This document shows positions 41,271 through 50,444 of a stretch of 64,000 bases of DNA, in pieces. The stretch is from Desulfofustis sp. (lineage in GTDB: Bacteria; Desulfobacterota; Desulfobulbia; Desulfobulbales; Desulfocapsaceae). The notes under the pieces were generated by a model that was not told where the DNA came from, ran no database searches, and worked only from the letters and a program-made list of their open reading frames with translations. The position numbers were made by a program, and so were the translations under genes. Position 1 is the stretch's first letter. Every line of letters begins with the position of its first letter. The DNA lies in assembly GCA_022340565.1 (NCBI GenBank), contig JAJDNR010000026.1, positions 18,115 through 82,114 on the forward strand, in the 5' to 3' direction.

Positions 41271-42464
41271 TTACCGCCGATACGCGTCGAGCCAGTGGTA
41301 CGCTGCCATGGCCAGCCAGGATGCTCCGACTTTCAGACAGTTTTCGTCAAAATCGAAGGTGGCGCTGTGGGCAGGCCCGGCACCGCCTGGCAACATCGCC
41401 CCGAACCGGACCATGCAGCCCTCGATATACTGCTGGTAAAAGGAGAAATCTTCGCCTCCGAGGCTCGGATACCCTTGGCAAGTGACGCCGTCCTCGCCTA
41501 CCACTTGAGCTGCCGCCCGACGGGCTATGGCGGTTGCTTGCGGTCCGTTTATCACAGCCGGAAGCCCCTGGTCGAAGACGATGTCCGCGCGAAGGTCATA
41601 CATGGTTGAAATCGACTGGACCACCCGTTTCAACCCCCAGATAGTCTTCTCTCTGGTCATCTCGTCGGTTGACCTGACGGTTCCCTTCAGAACGGCCTGG
41701 GCGGCAATGATATTGTGCGCGTTGCCGGCCTGGAAACTGCCGATGGTGATCACCTCCGACTTGTTCGGATCCACTTCCCGCGAAACCAGCGTCTGGATGA
41801 TCATGACCAGGCTCGATGCCGCCACGATCGAGTCAGTCCCCTCATGCGGGCGGGCTGCGTGCCCACCACGGCCGTTCAAGGTGATGGTGAAAGGATCGGC
41901 GAAGGCGCAGATCAACCCCTCGTCGACGATGATCATGCCGGTTCTATAGTGAGTGTCGATGTGGCCGCCGAATATGGCCTGCACACCATCCAGGATTCCT
42001 TCGCGGATCAACTGCGCTGCACCGTTTCCGTGTTCTTCTGCAGGCTGGAATATCAGTCTCACGCCACCCGGCAGCGATGGTCCGTTTTTCAGCAGCGCAG
42101 CGGCTCCCAGAAGCATCGCCACGTGTCCGTCATGTCCGCAGGCATGCATGATGCCGTGCTGCTCCGACGCAAAGGGCAGGCCGGTTCCCTCGGTAATCGG
42201 CAGTGCGTCCATATCCGCCCGCAGGCCGACACAACCGCCAGTTCCGCACCCGCCTATGTGCGCGGCGATGCCGGTTCCGCCGTAGCCGCCGGTAAACTCG
42301 ATGCCGAGCGATTGCAGTTGCTCCTTGATAAACTCCGAACAGCGATGCTCGTCATAGGAGGTTTCCGGATGTTTGTGGATATGTCTGCGCACTCCCACCA
42401 TCCACTGCTCCAGTTCTTCACTGACAGGGAACAATGGCTGGTTTTGGTTTCCCGAATTACTCAA
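41271..42464 (-). CDS. M20 family metallopeptidase/amidohydrolase
   Basis: RRHIHKHPETSYDEH; GLRADMDALPITEGTGLPFAS; HACGHDGHVAMLLGAA; FQPAEEHGNGA; GGEDFSFY. Confidence 0.92.
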   Translation of the reverse strand: MSNSGNQNQPLFPVSEELEQWMVGVRRHIHKHPETSYDEHRCSEFIKEQLQSLGIEFTGGYGGTGIAAHIGGCGTGGCVGLRADMDALPITEGTGLPFASEQHGIMHACGHDGHVAMLLGAAALLKNGPSLPGGVRLIFQPAEEHGNGAAQLIREGILDGVQAIFGGHIDTHYRTGMIIVDEGLICAFADPFTITLNGRGGHAARPHEGTDSIVAASSLVMIIQTLVSREVDPNKSEVITIGSFQAGNAHNIIAAQAVLKGTVRSTDEMTREKTIWGLKRVVQSISTMYDLRADIVFDQGLPAVINGPQATAIARRAAAQVVGEDGVTCQGYPSLGGEDFSFYQQYIEGCMVRFGAMLPGGAGPAHSATFDFDENCLKVGASWLAMAAYHWLDAYRR

Positions 42465-42966
42465 TTCTTATCGCTCCAATTCTCTTCTCAGCGGAATCTT
42501 CGTCTTCCTCCGGGAAATCTCTGTCTTCAGCGACGATCTGATCTTCATGCGGTTCATGCTCCCACCGTCCATCCGCATCGTGATTTTCATCCTGGTATTC
42601 TTCGTATTCTTCTATTTCAGGTTCTTGATGGGTGTCCTCTTCCTGGAACTGATCGTCCCGCTGGTATGCTGCAGGTTCCAGCGGTTCTTCCCAGGTATCT
42701 GGTTTTTCCATCTCCTCTTCATCCGGGTGGGTTTGGTCTTGCTCATCTCCGGGCAACTCACCATAGGTTGCGGGCACCTGCCCCAACGGCTGTCTGAAAA
42801 AGCAGATGATGCCGTTTTGCACCTCGATTACCGAAACCAGTTCCCATCCCGATTGTCCGAACCGATTGAGCTGTTCCTCTATTTCCGCCTCGTCGAGAAA
42901 CGGTCCACCGAGCAACCCCTCTTTTTTCAAGGCAAAATGAACGGATTTATAGCCCCATCTCATCAC
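42457..42966 (-). CDS. DUF4177-like domain protein with long acidic C-terminal tail
   Basis: MRWGYKSVHFALKKEGLLGGPFLDEAEIEEQLNRFGQSGWELVSVIEVQNG..ICFFRQP, then an Asp/Glu-rich tail. Confidence 0.65.
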   Translation of the reverse strand: MMRWGYKSVHFALKKEGLLGGPFLDEAEIEEQLNRFGQSGWELVSVIEVQNGIICFFRQPLGQVPATYGELPGDEQDQTHPDEEEMEKPDTWEEPLEPAAYQRDDQFQEEDTHQEPEIEEYEEYQDENHDADGRWEHEPHEDQIVAEDRDFPEEDEDSAEKRIGAIRIE

Positions 42967-43019
42967 TCACTCCATCTCCCTCACGAGCCGCCGGTTTTGT
43001 CCTGATTGTTCTATATACC

Positions 43020-44885
43020 CTACTGTTTTTTGAACATGTCATTGACAAAAGTCCCCTCGTAACGAGTACCGTCGGCCAGTTTCAAAACACCGTAGCCATT
43101 TCTCCTGCCTTCGGTAAACTCTCCGACATAGGTGGAACCGTCACTGGCTGTGAGTGTCCCCTTGCCATCGGGTAAATCGTTCTTGAACATGCCTTCATAG
43201 ACCGAACCGTCCGTATAATTCATTTTGCCCTTGCCATGGAAACTGCCGTACCTGAAATGGCCTTTGTAACGACTGCCGTCGGCGAACTGATATTCTCCGA
43301 CCCCGTCGAACAGGTCGTTCTTGAACTCACCGACGTAGGCAGTTCCGTCAGGGTAGACGAATCTCCCGTCGCCGTCCCGTTTGCCCATCAGATACCAGCC
43401 GGTATATTGCCGGCCGTCTGCAAAGGTGTAGGTCCCCTTGCCGTTGAACGAACCGAGCTCGAATTCTCCCTCGTAGACGTCACCGTTGGCAAATTCGAGG
43501 GTTCCCTTGCCGTGCTTCAAGCCGTCTTTGACCTGTCCCGTATACCTGCTCTTGTCGGGAAAGACAAAAACGATTTCGCCGTTCATGGGCTGATCCCCTT
43601 TCTTGCCCTGCCAGATGACGCCGTCCGCATACACCAGACTGGCACCCTGCGGGGTATCACCATGTCCGCTTTTACCGGTCTGGACGCTTGCAGACGGTAA
43701 CTCTGCAGACGACACCGCTCTTTCCGGTTCGGCAGTTTCGGGACTCCGGTCTTGTGCAGGTCCCCCGAGGCTCGATTCAACGATCGGTGCAGCCTCTGCG
43801 GTTCCGGCTGCGGCCGCCACGCCCACCGGCTCGGGTGCCTGAGGTGCAGCCGGAGTCGTTGTTCCGATAGCTGCTTCGTCGACCGGAACAACCGGAGAGC
43901 CGTCCGCGAACTCACCTTTGAACACCCGCCCGTCGCTGTACTCCATCTTACCTTTACCGTGAAGCTTGCCGTCCTGGAAGTCTCCGGTATATACAGAGCC
44001 GTCGGAGTAGTGATAGATGCCCTTGCCGTGCATCTGCCCGGCCCGGAAATCTCCTTCGTAGCGGCTTCCGTCTTCAAATACCATGGTACCTTTCCCCTCG
44101 GCAAGGCCCCCCGCAAACCCGCCGGTGTATACCGAGCCGTTGGCATACCGCATCTCGCCGTGGCCGTTGAACAGGTCGTTCTTGAATTCACCGGTGTAGG
44201 TGTTTCCGTCGCTGTAGCTCAGCGTACCCAGGCCCGAGAACTGATCGGATTGGAATTCACCTTCGTATATGTCGCCGTTCGGCAATTCCCATTTCCCGAA
44301 CCCCTCTTTGATATCGTCCTTCAACTCGCCGCGGTATATCGATCCATCAGGGTACGACCGTACACCGGTACCGTGGGGTCTGCCATTGCTGAACATCCCC
44401 TCGTACCAGCTGCCGTCCGCATAGAGCAGGCGGCCGCTGCCGTCGATCATATTATTGCGGAATTCGCCCTTGTATTCCCGGCCGTCGGGGAAAAACAGTA
44501 CACCTTTACCATGGAAACGGCCGAGCCTGAACTCTCCCCGATACCTCGTCCCGTCAGCGCCTACCAGGTAGCCTTGCCCTTCGATAACGCCATCTCTGAA
44601 TTCCCCCTCGTAGCGGCGGCCGTCGCTGCCGGTGAGGGTGCCCCTCCCGGAGATCTTTCCCCGCTGGAAGGTACCGCTGTAAACCGTGCCGTCCGGATAG
44701 GTCAGTGTTCCCGTTCCATTGGCCGTACCGTCCATAAAGCTGCCGCTGTATCTTTTCCCGTCATCCGACACATAGGTCCCGACGCCCTGCACGCAATCGC
44801 CTTCCACACACCCGGACCAGGCAGCAGCGGGTAATATTAGACTTGCCATCAGAATCAGACCGCCGGTTCTCATCTTCCTACTCAT
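43020..44885 (-). CDS. Exported MORN-repeat protein
   Basis: Signal peptide MRKMRTGGLILMASLILPAAAWSG-like (MSRKMRTGGLILMASLILPAAAWSG), about 13 repeats of 23 aa (GxGxxxYxDGxxYxGxFxxx), an Ala/Pro-rich linker, then about 9 more. Confidence 0.92.
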   Translation of the reverse strand: MSRKMRTGGLILMASLILPAAAWSGCVEGDCVQGVGTYVSDDGKRYSGSFMDGTANGTGTLTYPDGTVYSGTFQRGKISGRGTLTGSDGRRYEGEFRDGVIEGQGYLVGADGTRYRGEFRLGRFHGKGVLFFPDGREYKGEFRNNMIDGSGRLLYADGSWYEGMFSNGRPHGTGVRSYPDGSIYRGELKDDIKEGFGKWELPNGDIYEGEFQSDQFSGLGTLSYSDGNTYTGEFKNDLFNGHGEMRYANGSVYTGGFAGGLAEGKGTMVFEDGSRYEGDFRAGQMHGKGIYHYSDGSVYTGDFQDGKLHGKGKMEYSDGRVFKGEFADGSPVVPVDEAAIGTTTPAAPQAPEPVGVAAAAGTAEAAPIVESSLGGPAQDRSPETAEPERAVSSAELPSASVQTGKSGHGDTPQGASLVYADGVIWQGKKGDQPMNGEIVFVFPDKSRYTGQVKDGLKHGKGTLEFANGDVYEGEFELGSFNGKGTYTFADGRQYTGWYLMGKRDGDGRFVYPDGTAYVGEFKNDLFDGVGEYQFADGSRYKGHFRYGSFHGKGKMNYTDGSVYEGMFKNDLPDGKGTLTASDGSTYVGEFTEGRRNGYGVLKLADGTRYEGTFVNDMFKKQ

Positions 44886-45130
44886 AGACTCACCACGCCG
44901 TTTCGATTAATCTCGCCAATGAATTTCGTACCTGTTCGATTGTACCAGATGTACTGGCGTTTTATCAGCCTGCCGATCGATCAACCTGACCCCTCGGTGT
45001 CGATGCCGTCACCGCATACCCTGTCAGTCTTACCCGAGAACCTTCGCAGACGGCCTTGAAGAAGCATCCGCCCATCCCCGCGCATGAATGTCACGTGTCC
45101 GCCTGCTTCCAGCGGTACGGGCAGATCATG

Positions 45131-46096
45131 TCAATCGCCTTTGAGCGGCCTGGGTGTTGCAAGCAAACCGGTAACACGGACTAATACATAAATCACCAGA
45201 AGGGAAAATACCAGTCTTCCCCACAGAATACCTCCGAGTTTCGCCCCCAGCGCCATCATTATCATGGTGTCTTCTATAAGCCCGTGGCTCAGAGACATCA
45301 GCGCCAGCGAGTTGAAAATCTCCCGAGAATCCATGGATCCTTCTGTGGTTTCCCTTATAATCAGCGCTCCGCCGTAGACGATGCCGAGGAGCATACCGAC
45401 CACCGTCACCGGAGCGGCGCGATGGCTCATACCCAGCCACGGCAACACCGGTTTGAGCAGATTCTCGCACAGCCTGATGACACCGAGTGCCCTGAGCACG
45501 CGCATCGCCAGCAGGACAGCAAAAATAACCAGACATACCATAAAGATATTGAAGCACTGGTTCAACGCCCACTGCGCGAGGGACTGGTGTTCGGGAGTCT
45601 GCCTGAATATGGTCGCTGCAGGATACTGCCAGATTGAAAAACGATTGCAGATAGCATGGAGTAACATACCATAACCGAGCGCTCCGAACACCCGGATCGC
45701 AGCCATCGGCAAAAAACCTGCGCCGGCTTTTCGGGTGATGGACTGTTCAATCGGCAGCGAATGCGCGATCAATATGAGCGAACAGAGTACCGTCAGGTCC
45801 GCCGCGGTGAGGGTGAGCGAGGGTACCAGCGCAGCCAGTACGCCGATGCCGCCGTACGGTGTCGTCAGCAGAGCGGTGGCCCAGACCAGTCCGAGTTCCC
45901 CGGGCAGTCCAACCAGTTTCATGACCGGTTCGAGGATGATGCCGATATAGTGTATACAGCCGAGTTCTTCGAGGATTTTGGTGAAGATGATTGCCGGCAC
46001 GGCCACCTTGAGCAATCCAAAACTGATGCTCGCGCTCTCTTTCAAATGATTCCCTAAGAAAAGCGCGGCCCTCACCGCCTGGGACTGAAGGTTCAT
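45131..46096 (-). CDS. Nucleoside-recognition (Gate) domain membrane protein, SpmA/SpmB-like
   Basis: Multi-TM; LLTTPYGGIGVLAALVPSL, AHSLPIEQSITRKAGA, SLSHGLIEDTMIMMALGAKL. Start at M62 of the ORF-track product. Confidence 0.75.
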   Translation of the reverse strand: MNLQSQAVRAALFLGNHLKESASISFGLLKVAVPAIIFTKILEELGCIHYIGIILEPVMKLVGLPGELGLVWATALLTTPYGGIGVLAALVPSLTLTAADLTVLCSLILIAHSLPIEQSITRKAGAGFLPMAAIRVFGALGYGMLLHAICNRFSIWQYPAATIFRQTPEHQSLAQWALNQCFNIFMVCLVIFAVLLAMRVLRALGVIRLCENLLKPVLPWLGMSHRAAPVTVVGMLLGIVYGGALIIRETTEGSMDSREIFNSLALMSLSHGLIEDTMIMMALGAKLGGILWGRLVFSLLVIYVLVRVTGLLATPRPLKGD

Positions 46097-46131
46097 ATGG
46101 GAGGGAGACAAGCAGCGAGGTTCACTGGATC

Positions 46132-46626
46132 TTACCCCTGAAGTTTGGGATAATCGAAACGAAGAAGCCTGCCGTTCCCGCGACAAATCTGTTTCCAGTC
46201 GTCGACGGGAATTTCCATCAGCACGACCCCGCAGGTGGGGATATTGCCCAGGTCCTCGCCGCAGAGCCATTCGGCGCAATCAGTCAGACCGTAATTGTGA
46301 CCTACGACGCACAGCACCGTGACCGTCGGCTGCACCGACCGAATAACCTCAAGCAGAGGTTCACGAGAAAAGGTATAAAGCGACTCGATGAGGACAAGCT
46401 CCTGTTTGTCGAAGCCCAGCCGATCTCCGATACCCCGTGCGGTTTTGCGGGCCCGCCTGGCAGTGCTGGAGATGATCAGCTCCGGCCGCGGGGTATAGGA
46501 AGCCAGCCTCCGAGCCATGATCGGAATATCGCGCTTGCCGCGTTTGTTCAAAGGCCGGTCGTGATCGGTCAACCGGGGATCTGCCCAGCTCGACTTGGCA
46601 TGCCGAATAAGATAGAGAACCTTCAT
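46132..46626 (-). CDS. SixA-like histidine phosphatase
   Basis: LYLIRHAKSSWADPRLTDHDRPLNKRGKRDIPIMARRL; ELIISSTARRARKTA; VVGHNYGLTDCAEWL. Confidence 0.9.
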   Translation of the reverse strand: MKVLYLIRHAKSSWADPRLTDHDRPLNKRGKRDIPIMARRLASYTPRPELIISSTARRARKTARGIGDRLGFDKQELVLIESLYTFSREPLLEVIRSVQPTVTVLCVVGHNYGLTDCAEWLCGEDLGNIPTCGVVLMEIPVDDWKQICRGNGRLLRFDYPKLQG

Positions 46627-47369
46627 CTGGACAATCTTCGCTCGATGATCTCCTGCCACAGCAGATCATAGGCATGGGCTGCCGCCGAAGTTCGGGGGTT
46701 CGCTCCCACCGGACGCCGATGGATTCCCATCTTCTCGATTTCCGCCAAAAACGGTATGTAGGTCTGCACGAATATCGGGTAGTCACGATATTTGTTCATG
46801 ATCGACGTATGCATCAGCTTGCGCCGCTCGACCATCGAGAAAAACGCCACAATCTTTTTCTTTTTCGCTTCTACTTTCTTTACAAGTTTCAACAGCTGCT
46901 CAAGCGCCAGCAGCGACAGGGTAGTCGGCACAACGGGAACAGCCACGCAATCAGCGGCGGTGAGGATGTTTTCAGAGAGCACCGTGACATTGGGGGGACA
47001 ATCGAGGATCAGGTAGTCATATTCGTCTTCAAGGGGGGCCAGAAGCCTGGACAACACGATCCTGTTCTTCTTCCGGTCCTTATCGTTGATTGCAATATCG
47101 AGATTACGAAATGAGAAATGGGCGGGCAGCAGATCCAGACCGTCGTAATCGGTTCCCCTGATATAATCATAAAACGCACCGCTGAGCAGTTTCGAGCGGT
47201 TGAACTTCTTCTTCGGTTTGACCCGGTAATAAAACGATGCGGCACCCTGGGAATCCATATCGCACAGCAGCACGCGTCCCCCCCCCTGCGCGGCGCTATA
47301 GGCGAGGTTCACCGAAGTGGCGGTTTTACCCACCCCGCCCTTGGCGCTGTAGACCGCGACGATCTTCAT
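46623..47369 (-). CDS. ParA/MinD-family ATPase (no adjacent ParB)
   Basis: Deviant Walker A YSAKGGVGKTATSVNLAYSAA; CDMDSQGAASFYYRV; YLILDCPPNVTVLSENILTAAD; VPVVPTTLSLLALEQL. Confidence 0.93.
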   Translation of the reverse strand: MKIVAVYSAKGGVGKTATSVNLAYSAAQGGGRVLLCDMDSQGAASFYYRVKPKKKFNRSKLLSGAFYDYIRGTDYDGLDLLPAHFSFRNLDIAINDKDRKKNRIVLSRLLAPLEDEYDYLILDCPPNVTVLSENILTAADCVAVPVVPTTLSLLALEQLLKLVKKVEAKKKKIVAFFSMVERRKLMHTSIMNKYRDYPIFVQTYIPFLAEIEKMGIHRRPVGANPRTSAAAHAYDLLWQEIIERRLSR

Positions 47370-48952
47370 CGATCGGCTCCATCGGACCGTGCATCCGCCC
47401 AGACCATATCGCTCAACATCGCCTCGATCGGTGTGCTGGAAACCTGCTCATAGGTCGATGCGAACTGGTTCCTGACCTGCATCTTTTTCGCATCGAGCAC
47501 TGTAATCAAGCCCCCAAGGGCAGCTGCCAGTCTGATGGTCTTGAGCGATCTCCCGCGCAGTAAATCGAGTCTGCCGTTCAGCAGCCTCAGCTGAACCGAA
47601 AGGTCGTTAAATTCGCCGAGGTTGTTCTGGAGCATTTTCATCTGCTTGACAATGACCGTCATGTTCGACTCGTCATAAAAACTCTTGAAAAATTCAAGCA
47701 GGTACCTGAACTTTTTGCCTTGTATTCTAAGCCGATGGATCTTCTCATCGGTACTGGCATCGGTTATCGCATTTCCGCTTCTGATATATTTTCTGCATCG
47801 CTTGACGATCATCGCATCGGCGCATGTTTTGCACGAGCCGAGCAACTGGCCGTTGTAGAGCCTGCCCTCCTTATCGTTCAGAAATCGCCGCCAGTCTTCA
47901 ACCAGCGACTGGTACCTCGGCGATCTCAAATGCGAGTGCAATCGCTTCAATTCCTCGATCCGTTTTTCCCGGAGTTCGTCGAAGAACAGCTGAAGTCCTG
48001 GCCGCAGTGTCGGAGGCAGCATATTTAGGTAGTCGTTTTTGGTGAGCAGATATACGTCGATATCGCGAACCGGTCCGGTGACAGTACCGAGCCATTTGAA
48101 CTCGTTTTCGAAATGACCGGTCACGGTGGCGGGCAGGATCTTTTTGAAAAGATCGATCAGGGAACGGGTACGGCGAACCGCTATGCGGAAATCATGGAGA
48201 AACTCCGAATCAATGTCAGCCACGATCCCCTCGAGATTTCTCTCCATATCCGCCAGCAGGTGCAGGCAGATGATCGAAACCGCATCGCCGATGCTGATGG
48301 TCCGCTCGAGGCCGATGTCGAATTTGCCTCCGTAACCGCCTGGAACCCGTCCCGATCGCTTCAGGATGCGTGTCGTCTCACTGTGCCTGCCGACCTTGCG
48401 CAATCCCAGGTCGAGGCAGTGCTGCACGATGTTGCGAAAGGATGTATCATACCCTCTGATCTCTTCGACGACGATAGTCTCCAACGGATTGTGTTCATCG
48501 CCGTCGTCCCTCACCAGCTGCTGCAGACCGATCCTCGCCACGGTCTTGCGTTCATCGTTCATGACCCTGAACAGATCGACCATGGACAGAGTCGATATCA
48601 CCGGGCTTAAGGCCCGCATGTCGATGCAGTCCCTGAGCTGATTCTGCAGTTCACCGACCGGGATATCCCACCAGAAATACCTGCTTCTCTTTCTTCCTGC
48701 CACCGACGCAATCCGCCTGCCCCTGGTGCTCTGCAGTATCAGGCGGCTTCCGCAGCGATAAAGAATCAGCTTGCGGCGATAGAGGCGCCAGTCGAAGGTG
48801 TCGTAATAACTCCGCTTTTCGACCTTGCTGCCGGTGCCCTCGACGAGGAACTGGTCGTCGAGCCGCTTGAGTAGCGCCTCGAAGCGGCCAGTGCGTGCGA
48901 GTTTGAAAAATGCCGAATCAGGCTGCTTGATCTCAGGACCGGTAGTCCGCAT
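47366..48952 (-). CDS. CHAD domain protein with N-terminal CYTH-like region
   Basis: CYTH-like SYYDTFDWRLYRRKLILYR; CHAD-type HDFRIAVRRTRSLIDLFKK, FEWLGTVTGPVRDIDVYL-like, IHRLRIQGKKFRYLLEFFKSFY, LQNNLGEFNDLSVQLRLL. Confidence 0.9.
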   Translation of the reverse strand: MRTTGPEIKQPDSAFFKLARTGRFEALLKRLDDQFLVEGTGSKVEKRSYYDTFDWRLYRRKLILYRCGSRLILQSTRGRRIASVAGRKRSRYFWWDIPVGELQNQLRDCIDMRALSPVISTLSMVDLFRVMNDERKTVARIGLQQLVRDDGDEHNPLETIVVEEIRGYDTSFRNIVQHCLDLGLRKVGRHSETTRILKRSGRVPGGYGGKFDIGLERTISIGDAVSIICLHLLADMERNLEGIVADIDSEFLHDFRIAVRRTRSLIDLFKKILPATVTGHFENEFKWLGTVTGPVRDIDVYLLTKNDYLNMLPPTLRPGLQLFFDELREKRIEELKRLHSHLRSPRYQSLVEDWRRFLNDKEGRLYNGQLLGSCKTCADAMIVKRCRKYIRSGNAITDASTDEKIHRLRIQGKKFRYLLEFFKSFYDESNMTVIVKQMKMLQNNLGEFNDLSVQLRLLNGRLDLLRGRSLKTIRLAAALGGLITVLDAKKMQVRNQFASTYEQVSSTPIEAMLSDMVWADARSDGADR

Positions 48953-50117
48953 TTATCTTTACATAATCAATAGAAAAATCACAGGTATACACTTCTTCGC
49001 ATCCGGTTCCGTCTTTCAAGTCGATAATTACCGTGAAAAATCTCTGTTTCAAGACTTCGGTCGCCCTGCGTTCCGCCTCGCTTCCAAGGGTAACGCCGTT
49101 TTTCACGAGAAGCGCATCGCCAAAGGCGATATCCACGTGATCCGGGTTGAATCTCACGCCCGAGCGTCCCATTGCCGCGATGATTCTACCCCAGTTGGCG
49201 TCTTCCCCGAAAAAGGCTGTCTTTACCAGGTTCGAATTGGCCACGGTGCGCGCCACCTGTTCCGCCTCCTCATTCTCCCTGGCGCCGCAGACCCGTATGG
49301 TGATGCACTTGGTGGCTCCTTCCCCGTCTTCAACGACCTTCAGGGCAAGATCCTTGAGGAGCAGCTCCAGGGTATCTTCGAAGCTGCGGTAATCTTCGTG
49401 CTCCTCGTCCTCGATCCACGGGTTCCCTGCCGCGCCGCTGGCCATGACCAGCACCATGTCGTTGGTGCTGGTATCGCCGTCGACGGTGATCCGGTTGAAC
49501 GTTCGCGACACCGAATTCTTGAGCGCGCGTTTCAGTTCCGGCGCGCTGATCTGCGCGTCGGTCAACACAAAGGCAAGCATGGTTGCCATATTCGGCATGA
49601 TCATGCCCGAACCCTTTGCCATGGCCATGAAATTCACTACCTTACCGCCGATTTCAACCGATGCGGCGACCGTTTTTTTGACCGTATCGGTGGTCATGAT
49701 CGCCTCGGCTACCTGATCGAAATGATCAGGCGAAAGGTTTTCCACGAGCCCGGACATGCTGCGTTCGAACGCAGCCATGTCCAAGGGCAGACCGATGACC
49801 CCGGTTGAGGACACCAGCACCAGTTCCTCATCAATGCCCAGCGCTTCCGCCGCCATCCTGGAGGCTTTCCGGGCGGCGACCATGCCCGCTTCACCGGTGC
49901 AGGCATTGGCATTGCCACTGTTGATCAGCACTGCCTGGCAGCGTCCCTGCTTGAGCCGCTCGGAACTCAGCACCACCGGAGCCGCTTTGATCTGGTTGGT
50001 GGTAAATACGCCCGCCGCCACCACCGGTGTCCGGCTATAGATCAATCCAAGATCGAGTCGATCGGCGTATTTGATACCTGCAGCCACCGCAGACAAAGAA
50101 AAATCTTTTATAATCAT
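48933..50117 (-). CDS. argJ: Bifunctional glutamate N-acetyltransferase/amino-acid acetyltransferase
   Basis: NSGNANACTGEAGM; SSTGVIGLPLDM; cleavage region MPNMATMLAFVLTDA; INRITVDGDTSTNDM-like (FNRITVDGDTSTNDMVLVMASG). Confidence 0.95.
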   Translation of the reverse strand: MIIKDFSLSAVAAGIKYADRLDLGLIYSRTPVVAAGVFTTNQIKAAPVVLSSERLKQGRCQAVLINSGNANACTGEAGMVAARKASRMAAEALGIDEELVLVSSTGVIGLPLDMAAFERSMSGLVENLSPDHFDQVAEAIMTTDTVKKTVAASVEIGGKVVNFMAMAKGSGMIMPNMATMLAFVLTDAQISAPELKRALKNSVSRTFNRITVDGDTSTNDMVLVMASGAAGNPWIEDEEHEDYRSFEDTLELLLKDLALKVVEDGEGATKCITIRVCGARENEEAEQVARTVANSNLVKTAFFGEDANWGRIIAAMGRSGVRFNPDHVDIAFGDALLVKNGVTLGSEAERRATEVLKQRFFTVIIDLKDGTGCEEVYTCDFSIDYVKINADYRS

Positions 50118-50444
50118 ATTGAAATCCACTATATTCATGAGTCGGACAGCAGGAAAACCGATGGTTCTGTCTATGATCAAGACATAAAGGCAATCCGCGC
50201 AGACCCGGAAACGACGGTCGAGGTGCAGGCGTCTCGTCTACCGGAGGCCGGATGAGCATTAGATTTCCAGGGTACCTCTGGTGCGTACAGATCGATAAAA
50301 CGCTGTCAAATCTTCCCTTAACATTGTCATTGTTATACCCAATGCAACGGACTCAGACAATATAATAGCACGCAGGTAACGAACGATGTTCAACGACATC
50401 GAATATTTGACCGGACTCTGCCCGTCCATCCGCGCGGCATCGGA

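Noticed and set aside
43020-44885. Regular 69-bp periodicity that could be mistaken for a CRISPR or tandem-repeat array
   Set aside because: It is in frame and encodes 23-aa MORN repeats; there are no spacers or conserved palindromic repeats.
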